This document shows positions 28,277 through 36,778 of a stretch of 59,927 nt of DNA, one piece after another. The notes beneath the pieces are model-generated. The model had not been told where the DNA came from. It ran no database searches and was given only the letters and a program-made list of their open reading frames with translations. The stretch's first letter is position 1. Every line of letters begins with the position of its first letter. Position numbers and translations under genes: made by a program. This DNA comes from Gimesia sp. (lineage in GTDB: Bacteria > Planctomycetota > Planctomycetia > Planctomycetales > Planctomycetaceae). Where the stretch lies: NCBI GenBank assembly GCA_002706765.1, contig PAJV01000035.1, forward strand, positions 1 to 59,927, written 5' to 3'.

Positions 28277-29200
28277 ATGCAACGTCGAGATTTTCTGAAA
28301 AACAGTGTGGTGGCAGGCAGTGCCGCCCTCTTCGCCGGCACTGCGGCGCAAGCTGCGGAAAAAGACAAGCCAAAACCCTTCCAGCTCAAATATGGCCCGC
28401 ACTTTGGGATGTTTAAAAATGCGGCAGGTAATGATCCCCTCGACCAGTTGAAGTTCGCTGCCGACCAGGGGTTCACCGCCTGGGAAGATAACGGCATGAA
28501 AAAGAAGCCCAAAGAACTGCAGCAGCAGATCGCCGATACCATGGAAAAGCTCAACATGCAGATGGGTGTGTTTGTGGCCCATGGTTCGATTGGTAAAACG
28601 ACATTTACCCGCAAGGACAAAAATGTCTGGGACTCCGTGCTGAAGGAGATCAAAGAATCAGTTGAAGTTGCCAAACGCGTGAATGCCAAATGGATGACCG
28701 TCGTTCCAGGAAATCTGGACGAAGGCCCCCGCAGTCGACTGGCGGAAGGCTATCAGACAGCCAACGTGATTGAATTACTCAGACGTTGTGCCGATATCTT
28801 TGAACCGCACGGGATGGTGATGGTTCTGGAACCACTCAACTGGTATGCCAATCATGGGGGAGTTTTTCTGCAGGGTTCTCCCCAGGCTTATGCCCTCTGC
28901 AAAGCCGTTGACAGTCCCTCCTGTAAAATTCTGTTTGATATCTATCATCAACAGATTACCGAAGGCAACCTGATTGTGAACATTGACAACAGCTGGGATG
29001 AAATCGGTTATTTTCAATCCGGCGATAACCCGGGACGCAAAGAACCGGGAACGGGCGAGATCAATTACCTGAATGTCTTCAAACACATTCATTCTAAAGG
29101 CTTCGAGGGAATCATAGGAATGGAACACGGAAATTCGAAACCGGGAAAAGAAGGTGACCTGGCTGTCATCGAAGCATATAGAGAGGTAGACCGGTTCTAA
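28277..29200 (+). CDS. hydroxypyruvate isomerase-like TIM-barrel protein with Tat signal
   Basis: 307 residues. The N-terminus MQRRDFLKN followed by a hydrophobic run ending AAQAAE is a twin-arginine signal, so the protein is exported folded. The rest fits the xylose isomerase-like AP-endonuclease-2 fold (sugar phosphate isomerase/epimerase): FAADQGFTAWEDN, MVLEPLNW with a metal Glu, ILFDIYHQQ with Asp and His, and GFEGIIGMEHG near the end with Glu. Hydroxypyruvate isomerase is the nearest match by motif, though exported planctomycete members may act on other keto sugars. AGGAG lies 8 bases before the ATG. The DUF2237 gene starts one base after its stop. Confidence 0.8.
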   Translation: MQRRDFLKNSVVAGSAALFAGTAAQAAEKDKPKPFQLKYGPHFGMFKNAAGNDPLDQLKFAADQGFTAWEDNGMKKKPKELQQQIADTMEKLNMQMGVFVAHGSIGKTTFTRKDKNVWDSVLKEIKESVEVAKRVNAKWMTVVPGNLDEGPRSRLAEGYQTANVIELLRRCADIFEPHGMVMVLEPLNWYANHGGVFLQGSPQAYALCKAVDSPSCKILFDIYHQQITEGNLIVNIDNSWDEIGYFQSGDNPGRKEPGTGEINYLNVFKHIHSKGFEGIIGMEHGNSKPGKEGDLAVIEAYREVDRF

Positions 29201-29201
29201 C

Positions 29202-29576
29202 ATGACTCTTAAAAAAGCAAAAAATGTTCTCGGTACCGAACTGGAAACCTGCTCGATGGATCCCGTAACCGGGTTTTATCGCGATGGCTGCTGCAACACC
29301 GGCGCATCCGACATGGGTCTGCATACGGTTTGCATTGAAGCCACGGCAGAATTCCTCGAATTCTCAAAGGAACGTGGCAACGACCTGAGCACCCCTCTTC
29401 CGATGTACGACTTTCCAGGCTTGAAACCGGGAGACCGCTGGTGTCTGTGTGTCGAACGCTGGAAAGAAGCGCTCGAAGCGGGAATGGCACCCCGTGTCAA
29501 ACTGGAAGCTTGCCACATATCAAGTCTTGAATTTGTGGACCTCGAAGATCTGCAGGAGTACGCTGTCAAAATCTGA
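29202..29576 (+). CDS. DUF2237 family protein
   Basis: 124 residues matching the small DUF2237 family: NVLGTELETCSMDPVTGFYRDG near the start, CCNTGASDMGLHTVC, then GDRWCLCVERW and a C-terminal LEACH. The several Cys and His residues are typical of the family and may bind metal. Function is unknown. The ATG follows the previous stop by one base, so it is translationally coupled to the TIM-barrel gene although that protein is exported and this one has no signal. Confidence 0.82.
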   Translation: MTLKKAKNVLGTELETCSMDPVTGFYRDGCCNTGASDMGLHTVCIEATAEFLEFSKERGNDLSTPLPMYDFPGLKPGDRWCLCVERWKEALEAGMAPRVKLEACHISSLEFVDLEDLQEYAVKI

Positions 29577-29601
29577 CACTCCGCTCACACCCTGTCCCTG
29601 T

Positions 29602-29645
29602 AAAAAAACCACGGAACCAGTGATCTGGTCTGCCGTGGTTTTTTA
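29602..29645 (+). terminator. Rho-independent terminator
   Basis: CCACGG (29609-29614) pairs with CCGTGG (29633-29638). The stem is flanked by seven As before and six Ts after, so it could work in both directions. It follows the DUF2237 stop by about 30 bases. Confidence 0.85.
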
Positions 29646-29777
29646 TGGGATGGAGAATATCAGCAATACTCTACTGGTCCATCAATCTTGAATTGACAGG
29701 TGATCGACATCCGGCGAGCACGCCAACGAGCATGCGGACCAGGTCGGGCAACGTGTCATTCCAGTTCTGATCAGACT

Positions 29778-30980
29778 CTATTTTGCTTTCAGCATGAAAA
29801 TTTCACTGAAAGAAGAAGTCAGGAACATCTCGCCATTCTGATCCGTCCCGAACGTCATCACGGGAATACTGGGAGATTCAATCACATGATTGGCGGTCAC
29901 TTTCTTGCCCTGGGCATCGTACTTCAAAGCCCAGAATTTTCCGGAAACATAGTCGCCATAGATGTAAGACCCCACAATGGCTGGAATCGCTTTGCCGCGA
30001 TAAACCGAACCGCCGGTAATCGACTTGCCTACATCATGGTTGTATTCCCAGATCGGCTCAATCAGGTGCTTGCGAGGCTCGACACCATTCAGGCCAAACG
30101 GATGTTTCCCTTCACGTACCGACCAGCCATAGTTTCCACCTTTGACAATCAGATCAATCTCTTCCCAGATCCCTTGCCCGACATCCCCCGCCCACAGCAC
30201 ACCGGTTTCGGGATCGAAGGCAATCCGCCAGGGATTACGTAATCCATACGCCCAGATTTCCTTTCGGACGGTAGGGAATGTTGCTTTCTTCCCGTCTTCG
30301 AATGGATTGTCTGTGGGAATCGCGTAGTTCAGACCTTCCGATTTGTGATCCACATCAATGCGGCAGATGCTGCCCAATACACTGGAAAGATTCTGTCCGT
30401 TATGAAACGCGTCTCCCCCCGCTCCCCCGTCGCCAAAGGCAATATACAGCATACCATCCGGCCCGAAGACAACTGTTCCACCGTTATGATTCCAGGCGGG
30501 TTGTGCCACACGCATCAGCACTTCTTCAGAATCGGCAGCCGCTTTATCAGGGTCATCTTTGGAAACCCGGAAACGGGAAATGACAGAATAATTATGCGAT
30601 TTACCAGGCGTACTGTAATACACGAAGAATTCGCCATTGGTTTTGTAGTCGGGATGAAAAGCGAGTCCCAGTAAACCTTCTTCATTCTTTTTATCGTGGT
30701 AAGATACCTTTTCCGAAATATCGAGGAACAGCTTCCCTTCTTCCAGATCTTCATCTTCCGGCGTATTGGGAACTACAAAGATCTTTCCTTTTTGAGCGGC
30801 AATAAACAGACGGTTCGACTCATCGCCTGCATGGGTAATTACAATCGGCCGGTCAATTTTCAGATAGGGAAATACTTTCACGATCTTCACAGGAGCCGGA
30901 GAGGTATCAACCTGCTCTTCAGCAAACAGAGACGTCGAGAAACACAGCATAATCAGCAACAGTGCAGAGATTGATTTCAT
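29778..30980 (-). CDS. secreted PQQ-dependent sugar dehydrogenase-like protein
   Basis: From ATG 30980 the protein has 400 residues and a clear signal peptide (MKSISALLLIMLCFSTSLFA). The beta-propeller of the glucose/sorbosone dehydrogenase family follows: EEGLLGLAFHPDY, WNHNGGTVVFGPDGMLYIA, GDGGAGGD, YGLRNPWRIAFD and GDVGQGIWEEID. It is expected to oxidise an aldose outside the cytoplasm with PQQ. No PQQ synthesis genes are in the window, and similar planctomycete proteins may have other roles. AAGAAG lies about 8 bases ahead of the chosen start; the frame extends to 31028. Its 3' end faces the DUF2237 terminator. Confidence 0.85.
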   Translation of the reverse strand: MKSISALLLIMLCFSTSLFAEEQVDTSPAPVKIVKVFPYLKIDRPIVITHAGDESNRLFIAAQKGKIFVVPNTPEDEDLEEGKLFLDISEKVSYHDKKNEEGLLGLAFHPDYKTNGEFFVYYSTPGKSHNYSVISRFRVSKDDPDKAAADSEEVLMRVAQPAWNHNGGTVVFGPDGMLYIAFGDGGAGGDAFHNGQNLSSVLGSICRIDVDHKSEGLNYAIPTDNPFEDGKKATFPTVRKEIWAYGLRNPWRIAFDPETGVLWAGDVGQGIWEEIDLIVKGGNYGWSVREGKHPFGLNGVEPRKHLIEPIWEYNHDVGKSITGGSVYRGKAIPAIVGSYIYGDYVSGKFWALKYDAQGKKVTANHVIESPSIPVMTFGTDQNGEMFLTSSFSEIFMLKAK

Positions 30981-31116
30981 CAGGTGTCTTCTTTGTAATG
31001 GTTTGGGATTAACAGGTGGGACATGCATGCGAAGCTGTTAACCAGAATAGAAAAAACAGATCGAGGATGCTACTGAATGACGGGGCATCTTTTCTGTGAC
31101 AGACAGAAAAACTGAT

Positions 31117-32310
31117 TCACTGTTTCTGCAGCAGAACCGGACGTAACCAGTTCACATTATCATCCATGTCGGCGTTCTTACCAAACTCGACTTTCAGAAT
31201 CAGCTCGGCAGCGCCGGTAGTATCGATGCGAGGAACTTCAACCAGCCGCCGCTGGTCGTCTGAGAGCGTCTGCTGAAACACAACGCGCTGATCTACCAGT
31301 ATTAAGACTTCCACATCCCCTCGTCCGGTCGTCGCATCATCCAGGCCAATCAGCGTTTGAAAACCGCTGTATTTACCATCCAGCTGAAATCGAAGTTCAC
31401 CTGCGCTGTGCATCCCCAGGCCGGAGAAATACTCTTTCCCCTCGGCGATCAGCGGTCCGCGGAGCGCATTCCGATTTCGCTGCCAGTCCCATTTCCGGTT
31501 AAAGTACGGGGTGAACCGGTAGGAAGACGGCTCAAGAACTGAGAGCGGTATCACCTGCCCTCCCCGCGGGGTAATTGTTTCGATCAGACTTAATGGACAG
31601 CTCAGTCGGACGCCGAATAACGTTTTCGCTGTGACCTCTTCCTGGCTCAATGCAAGTTCTGAAACAGTAACACGCGTTCCATTTGTCAGGTTCACGACAT
31701 AGCGTAACTGATCCGGCTGTGGAAAATTAATCAGCTCCGGATTAAAGCGGAAAAACTGAATGCCTGCCCGCGGGACCGAAGTTTCCCCTGCACTCGAGTC
31801 AAATCGAAACGAACTCTCATTGAAACTGATGAATTCCCCCTCCAGGTGATCTCCATTTTTCAGAAAGAAGAGATCGTCATTCTGCTCCTGCCTGTCTGCT
31901 TTTTTCAGTAACTCGGTACGGGTAAAACGCGACGCAGGCCAGTCAAAAAACGCCGTCGTGACCGTCTCCAGGGGAACACGCCATTCCGGTTGTCCCGGAA
32001 GCAGATTCATTTTTATCAGCAGAAATTCTTCTTCCGAGCGAACCAGATCACCCAGTATCCGATCGTTGTTGGCCAGGATCACCATGCCCGTCTTTTTCCA
32101 GGGGAGGCGTGTATGGTCCAGGTCGATGCTGATCGTCTCGACAGCCGGGACAGTCTTGCTGTCTGACTTTAACTGCATGGTGATCTGGTTCTGCTTTATT
32201 TCGACCAGCTTTCCCTGCAGTTTATTTCCACCGACCTGATCCAGTTCCGCAGCCTGCAGCTGATTCAGAACCGTGAGCCCGATGAAAGTGAAGAATAAAA
32301 CAGATCGCAT
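31117..32310 (-). CDS. secreted NPCBM-domain protein
   Basis: 397 residues from ATG 32310, with a signal peptide (hydrophobic 3-15, ending NQLQA). The middle holds beta-rich repeats with LKNGDHLEGEFISF-like segments seen in planctomycete surface proteins. The C-terminal 140 or so residues are an NPCBM/NEW2 carbohydrate-binding module: YFSGLGMHSAGELRFQLDG, TLIGLDDATTGRGDVE and a final NVNWLRPVL. It probably binds glycans outside the cell. The frame can extend to a GTG at 32334 but the ATG gives a proper signal sequence. It follows the prenyltransferase-like gene by 33 bp on the same strand. Confidence 0.8.
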   Translation of the reverse strand: MRSVLFFTFIGLTVLNQLQAAELDQVGGNKLQGKLVEIKQNQITMQLKSDSKTVPAVETISIDLDHTRLPWKKTGMVILANNDRILGDLVRSEEEFLLIKMNLLPGQPEWRVPLETVTTAFFDWPASRFTRTELLKKADRQEQNDDLFFLKNGDHLEGEFISFNESSFRFDSSAGETSVPRAGIQFFRFNPELINFPQPDQLRYVVNLTNGTRVTVSELALSQEEVTAKTLFGVRLSCPLSLIETITPRGGQVIPLSVLEPSSYRFTPYFNRKWDWQRNRNALRGPLIAEGKEYFSGLGMHSAGELRFQLDGKYSGFQTLIGLDDATTGRGDVEVLILVDQRVVFQQTLSDDQRRLVEVPRIDTTGAAELILKVEFGKNADMDDNVNWLRPVLLQKQ

Positions 32311-32343
32311 AAGGTTACCCGAGACGATATACACAGAATATTT

Positions 32344-33492
32344 TCAGCGCTGAAAGATGGGAATATTATTACGAGGAATCTGCAGCACAATACATGACAT
32401 GGCGGTACTGTATTCAACACAGTTGGAACTGTCGGGTCTCCAGCTGCCACTGGACATCTGCCCGGAGATCAGTTCTTCCCGAATGGCTGAGTACCAGCCT
32501 TCCCAGTAATTTCTGCCTGCCTGCCACATCGCCTGTACGGCGTAATATTGTCCGTAGTAATAGTGACTGCCCCGAAAGTAACGCTGGTTTGGCAGATGTC
32601 GCATCAGATACCCCAGTCCGTTTTCGATTTCCGGACCTTCGTAAATACCTGCACTGTATAAGGCAACCACACCGGCAGCCGACCGGGGAAACTCGCTCTC
32701 CGCCTGACGCACCAGCTGGTAGCGAAATCCGCCATCCGGGTTCTGACTCTGCTTCACATAATCGATACAACGATCAATCACATCTTTTGAGATAAAGATC
32801 CCGCAGTTTCGTGCGGCCCGCAGCGCCATGATCTGGCAGACTGTCACAGACAGATCCGCGTCTTTACTCTCCGGCGTGTAGCGCCAGCCCCCTTTGGAAT
32901 TCTGTGATTTCACAATCAGTTCCACCGCCTTCTCCAGCTTCGCACGCACGTCTTTGCTGTGTGTCATTCCATAGACTTCAGCTAAAAATAACGTGGCAAA
33001 ACCATGGCCGTACATCGGTCCATGGGAAATACTGTCGGGGGATATGATATAGCCCGAGGGCTTACAGGAAGCCAGAATGAAATCAACGGCTTTCTGCACA
33101 TGTATTCCGTACTTACCTCTGCCGGGCGTACTTCCATCCGCGAGAAAAGCCATGCCACACAACGAGGTCACGGCGACATTATTTTTGAAAGTCGAACCTG
33201 AACCAAAGGAACCATCAGAATGCTGACGTTCCGCCAGGAACTGCAGGCCGCGATTGACGGCAGTGCGCGTCGGCAGCGTATAATACTTTTTCCCCTGGGC
33301 ATCGATGGAACGGTTAATCTCCGTTTGTGCCATCAATTCTGCAGACCCACCTGCGATCAAAAGACCTGACACAAGCAGAAGTCTCGCAAAGAGGGGACGA
33401 ATGCCTGACAGATGTTCTTTGTGAAATAATCGATATCGCAAAATAGCCACTGACCCTGTACAGAGAGAAACGCATCTTTTCATATACAACAT
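32344..33492 (-). CDS. exported prenyltransferase/squalene-cyclase-repeat protein
   Basis: 382 residues with helical alpha/alpha-barrel repeats of the prenyltransferase/squalene oxidase type: FLAERQHSDGSFG, SQNSKGGWRY, KQSQNPDGGFRY and SGSWRPD near the end. A hydrophobic export signal at about 35-50 (ending AELMAQ) is preceded by some 30 polar residues, so the true start may lie further in. No cyclase DxDD motif is seen; planctomycetes use such proteins as extracytoplasmic scaffolds of unknown function. It sits 60 bp after the lipoprotein gene and 33 bp before the NPCBM gene. Confidence 0.75.
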   Translation of the reverse strand: MLYMKRCVSLCTGSVAILRYRLFHKEHLSGIRPLFARLLLVSGLLIAGGSAELMAQTEINRSIDAQGKKYYTLPTRTAVNRGLQFLAERQHSDGSFGSGSTFKNNVAVTSLCGMAFLADGSTPGRGKYGIHVQKAVDFILASCKPSGYIISPDSISHGPMYGHGFATLFLAEVYGMTHSKDVRAKLEKAVELIVKSQNSKGGWRYTPESKDADLSVTVCQIMALRAARNCGIFISKDVIDRCIDYVKQSQNPDGGFRYQLVRQAESEFPRSAAGVVALYSAGIYEGPEIENGLGYLMRHLPNQRYFRGSHYYYGQYYAVQAMWQAGRNYWEGWYSAIREELISGQMSSGSWRPDSSNCVEYSTAMSCIVLQIPRNNIPIFQR

Positions 33493-33552
33493 TGTACGAC
33501 ATGTCAGGGTAATGAAAAGCTGTAGTCAGGAAAAAGCCGGTGGCGTATCCGA

Positions 33553-33912
33553 TCAGGGCCGAATCACTTCCGGATATTTTGAATTCCCACCAGACAACTG
33601 GGGGACGGGACGTAAAGTCTCACCCGGACGGGGCTGAACGTAAGGACGTGTGCGAATTGACTGTTCGATTGCCAGTCGAGACTCCGTCCGCTGTGTACCG
33701 AATTCACGTGGACGCACGACATCAGGTCCCAGAGCATTGGAAGGGAGTGGATCTTCCAGTTCCATCATTTTCCTTTCTTCCATTTTATCACTGCGAGTCA
33801 TTGCCTGACGCCCCGAAAATATACGGGAAATCCTCGTATTAGAGGCATTAATGCAGCCTGTACACACAGGCAACAATAATGTAATCAGAAACAATCGAAC
33901 ACAGGGTTTCAT
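33553..33912 (-). CDS. small predicted lipoprotein
   Basis: 119 residues. A signal (MKPCVRLFLITLLLPVCTGC) ends in a lipobox with the lipidated Cys at 20. The rest is charged, proline-rich and probably unstructured, ending in YPEVIRP. No family is recognised. It is the first gene of a minus-strand run with the prenyltransferase-like and NPCBM genes, which suggests a shared envelope role. Confidence 0.65.
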   Translation of the reverse strand: MKPCVRLFLITLLLPVCTGCINASNTRISRIFSGRQAMTRSDKMEERKMMELEDPLPSNALGPDVVRPREFGTQRTESRLAIEQSIRTRPYVQPRPGETLRPVPQLSGGNSKYPEVIRP

Positions 33913-34254
33913 GAAACAGGGTACTCAGAAAAAATCAGGCTGGTCCCCTGAAGGAGAATCAAGCCGGAACGGGCTCTGGGATAAGAGCGAAATTATAACA
34001 AATGCAGCAGACACCGAATAGACCGGTTTTTCACTCATCTGCATTCGTTTCTTTGTCTTAACTTACTCGTATTTCTGCATTTAGGTATGTACAATTATTG
34101 TCGCTTCTGAGGGATTCAGGAAAACCTGCTTTTTCGAATGGTAAGCGGCTGCTGACGCTGGAAGTAAAGTGGTTTTCAGAATAGCATCCTCAGTAATGAA
34201 GTGAAACGGCTTCGCGAATCGAAAATGAATTGGAAAAGGATGAATTCTGCTCTT
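33913..34254. other. divergent intergenic region
   Basis: 342 bp between the lipoprotein gene and purQ, which diverge. The region is AT-rich with no supported ORF. It must hold both promoters. Bases 34201-34254 are in frame with purQ and could be coding if an upstream start is used. Confidence 0.4.
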
Positions 34255-35070
34255 ATGTCTACGCCTCCCCAAGTTTGTGTGTTACGTGCCCCTGGCACCA
34301 ACTGCGATATCGAGACAGCACATGCATTTGATTTATGCGGAGCCGAGTCCACTCGAATTCATCTCTTAAAGCTCCTGGAAAATCCCAGCCAATTGAATGA
34401 TTATCAGATCCTCTGTCTGCCGGGTGGTTTCAGCTATGGAGATGATGTCGGTGCAGGCGTCATTTTTGCCAGTCACCTGCAGGGACAACTGGCTGATGTC
34501 ATCGGAAACTTCCTCGCTGCCGACAAACTGGTTCTGGGCATCTGTAACGGGTTTCAGGTTTTACTCAAAGCGGGTATTCTGCCCGGAGGGGCAACCGGTT
34601 GGCCTCCTCAGGCAGACCAGTCCCGCGATGCCACCCTGACCTGGAACGATAACGGAAAATATACATCGCTCTGGGTCAACCTGGGAGTCGTGGCTCCTCA
34701 AAATGTGTTCCTGAAAGGAATCGATCAGATCGAACTGCCGATCGCCCACGCAGAAGGCCGCATCGCTGTCAGTGATCCCGCCATCGTCGAAGGCTGGAAA
34801 GCCAATCTGCAGGTCGCCATGTGTTACCGGGCCCCCGGAGAGGAACCAACAGAGCTGCAGGAAGAAATTCTCTCCTACCCGGTGAATCCGAATGGCTCAG
34901 CTTACAACATCGCGGCGCTCAGTGATCCTGCCGGTCGGGTATTAGGGTTGATGCCACACCCGGAACGGTTTCTGTTCGCCACTCAACATCCGCAATGGAC
35001 TCGCCTGGGGCTTACCGGCGAAGGAGCTGGCATCCAGCTCTTCCGCAATGCGGTTAACTATTTTGCATAG
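34255..35070 (+). CDS. purQ: phosphoribosylformylglycinamidine synthase, glutaminase subunit
   Basis: PurQ supplies ammonia from glutamine to PurL in purine synthesis. The class I glutamine amidotransferase motifs are intact: CVLRAPGTNCD at the start, LPGGFSYGDD, LGICNGFQVL with the nucleophilic Cys, and MPHPER with the catalytic His near the end. I use ATG 34255 (271 residues), which gives the usual family start; in-frame starts at 34201 (GTG), 34225 and 34240 are possible, and AAAGGA lies at 34234-34239. purL and purS are not in the window. The short gap downstream carries a dispersed repeat and converges on the synthase gene. Confidence 0.94.
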   Translation: MSTPPQVCVLRAPGTNCDIETAHAFDLCGAESTRIHLLKLLENPSQLNDYQILCLPGGFSYGDDVGAGVIFASHLQGQLADVIGNFLAADKLVLGICNGFQVLLKAGILPGGATGWPPQADQSRDATLTWNDNGKYTSLWVNLGVVAPQNVFLKGIDQIELPIAHAEGRIAVSDPAIVEGWKANLQVAMCYRAPGEEPTELQEEILSYPVNPNGSAYNIAALSDPAGRVLGLMPHPERFLFATQHPQWTRLGLTGEGAGIQLFRNAVNYFA

Positions 35071-35104
35071 TCTGAAACGGTAACCCGCTGGTCATCTGAG
35101 AGCG

Positions 35105-35182
35105 CATCATATTTTAACCATAGCGTCTTAATCTATTGTTCTCGGTACCAATGGCCCTGAAGTCGCTCCAGTCAAACTGGCT
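35105..35182 (+). repeat. dispersed about 80-bp repeat, copy A (diverged)
   Basis: It aligns by eye with the copies at 38588-38673 and 47598-47688: TTTAACCATAGCGTCT, then CTCGGT, CCAATGG, and a second arm near CGCTCCAGTCAAACTGG. Its inverted arms are degenerate. It fills the gap between the convergent 3' ends of purQ and the synthase gene. Confidence 0.7.
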
Positions 35183-35213
35183 ACCGTCTGAGCTGATGTT
35201 TATATCGGGAAAT

Positions 35214-36434
35214 TCAGTCTGTCAGCTTCAACAGCAGATCATCGTCGACGAGTTCTCCTTTGGGGAGTTCTTTGATGGCCTGCAAAACCCGTTGCACAAC
35301 CTGTTCACTCGGTTCTTTTCCCAGTTCGTGTAACCGATGCAAAATCGCTTTTCGGCCACTGTGTCGTCCCAGCACCAGTCGGATACCTGATTCGCCGACC
35401 GTCTCCGGTCGATAAGGCAGGTAGGTATCAGGGTTCTTCAGCAGACCATCCTGATGAATCCCCGCTTCCGTAGCAAAGATATTGCTCCCGCCCACCGGTT
35501 TCATGGGTGACAGCGCGATTCCGGTCAGTTCAGCCACCAGCTTGCACAGAGGCGCCAGCTGGGAGACATCCAGATAATGGGGGCGCTGGTACTCTTCCTG
35601 ATGCAGATGCAGTGCCATCGCCACTTCTTCCAGAGCAGCATTCCCGGCGCGCTCACCGATTCCATTGACAGTACACTGTATCACATTCGCTCCCGCATCA
35701 ATACAGGCCAGCGTATTTGCCACAGCCAGTCCCAGATCATTATGAAAATGGACTGCCAGCAGCACGTTTTCAATCCCGGGTACTTCATCCTGAATCCGAC
35801 AAATGAAGTCCTGGGCTTTCCAGGGCGTCAATATTCCCACCGTGTCCGGAAAGCCAATTGTCGTCGCCCCGGCGGCAATCGCTTCTCGGTAGACTTCGCA
35901 CAAATAATCCACTTCTGTGCGACTGGCATCCTCAGGACTGAAAGCCACGATGTCAAACTTCTCCGCTGCATACTGGATGCTCTCCACAATCAGTTTCAGT
36001 ACTTCCGACTTGCTTTTCTCCAGCTTAAACTGACGATGCAAGGGACTCGTACCGCAAAACAGGCTCACGCCTCGTTTGTGGGGCGGATTGCCCGCCAAGG
36101 CCTCATCAGCTGCATCGACATCTCCGGGTAAAGTCCGACATAAAGCCGTTAGCACCGGTTTTTTGATCACACCTACCATACTTTGAATCGCTTCAATATC
36201 GGCCTGTGAGGACGCAGGAAACCCCGCATCCAGCGAATGAACGCCGGCGGATTCGAGGGCTTTGGCGATCTGCAGTTTTTCGACCGGATCCAGTGTCGCC
36301 CCAGGCATCTGTTCGCCATCGCGAAGCGTTGTGTCACTGAAGAGAACGGCTCCTGACCGGCGGTGATGTCGGATCACCGCCCGTTTGACTTTGTTCTTAA
36401 TCTGCTTCTTCGCACCAGAGAAAAGCTGAAACAT
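35214..36434 (-). CDS. 2-isopropylmalate/homocitrate synthase-like protein (short LeuA/NifV type)
   Basis: About 406 residues. The DRE-TIM metallolyase barrel is clear: [35 protein letters not shown] with metal His residues, [14 protein letters not shown], and GIHQDGLL. The enzyme condenses acetyl-CoA with a 2-oxo acid. It lacks the long C-terminal allosteric domain of classical LeuA (about 510 residues or more), so it resembles homocitrate synthase/NifV, citramalate synthase-like or short LeuA forms; motifs alone do not settle the substrate. ATG 36443 is equally possible, and neither start has a clear ribosome site. No other leu or lys gene is adjacent. Confidence 0.82.
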   Translation of the reverse strand: MFQLFSGAKKQIKNKVKRAVIRHHRRSGAVLFSDTTLRDGEQMPGATLDPVEKLQIAKALESAGVHSLDAGFPASSQADIEAIQSMVGVIKKPVLTALCRTLPGDVDAADEALAGNPPHKRGVSLFCGTSPLHRQFKLEKSKSEVLKLIVESIQYAAEKFDIVAFSPEDASRTEVDYLCEVYREAIAAGATTIGFPDTVGILTPWKAQDFICRIQDEVPGIENVLLAVHFHNDLGLAVANTLACIDAGANVIQCTVNGIGERAGNAALEEVAMALHLHQEEYQRPHYLDVSQLAPLCKLVAELTGIALSPMKPVGGSNIFATEAGIHQDGLLKNPDTYLPYRPETVGESGIRLVLGRHSGRKAILHRLHELGKEPSEQVVQRVLQAIKELPKGELVDDDLLLKLTD

Positions 36435-36778
36435 CAAATGCATCCATACAAAGTGAAGTATTCTGAAATCCGATTTGCCGCCGATTATACCTCTGTGCCC
36501 CGATTTATACAGTATTAGTTTTGTCGTTCCAGGAGAATTTCAATTCCCTCCCTGACAGCAGCACAGATTACGTACCTGTTTCAAAAAAGAGATGCACTCT
36601 TCTGATGACAGTCTCCACCCTGGTTCTCTATAATCCGGCTCCTTATGCAAAAAGTCGATAACCTGAAACGCGAATTGTACAATTAAGCTGTTGGTCTGTC
36701 TCACAGACAGGTCTACAATAACAGGCGCGGATTGATTATCAGACATGGAAGTTGACAGAGTCCAAGGATACGCCAGCG
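36435..36778. other. divergent intergenic region
   Basis: 344 bp between the LeuA/NifV-like gene and the antiporter gene. No convincing ORF or stable hairpin. AAGGA at about 36763-36767 is the likely ribosome site of the antiporter gene. Confidence 0.4.

Noticed and set aside
31090-31110. Hairpin TTTTCTGT/ACAGAAAA after the NPCBM gene
   Set aside because: The stem is short and mostly A/T and no T run follows on the minus strand, so I do not call it a terminator.
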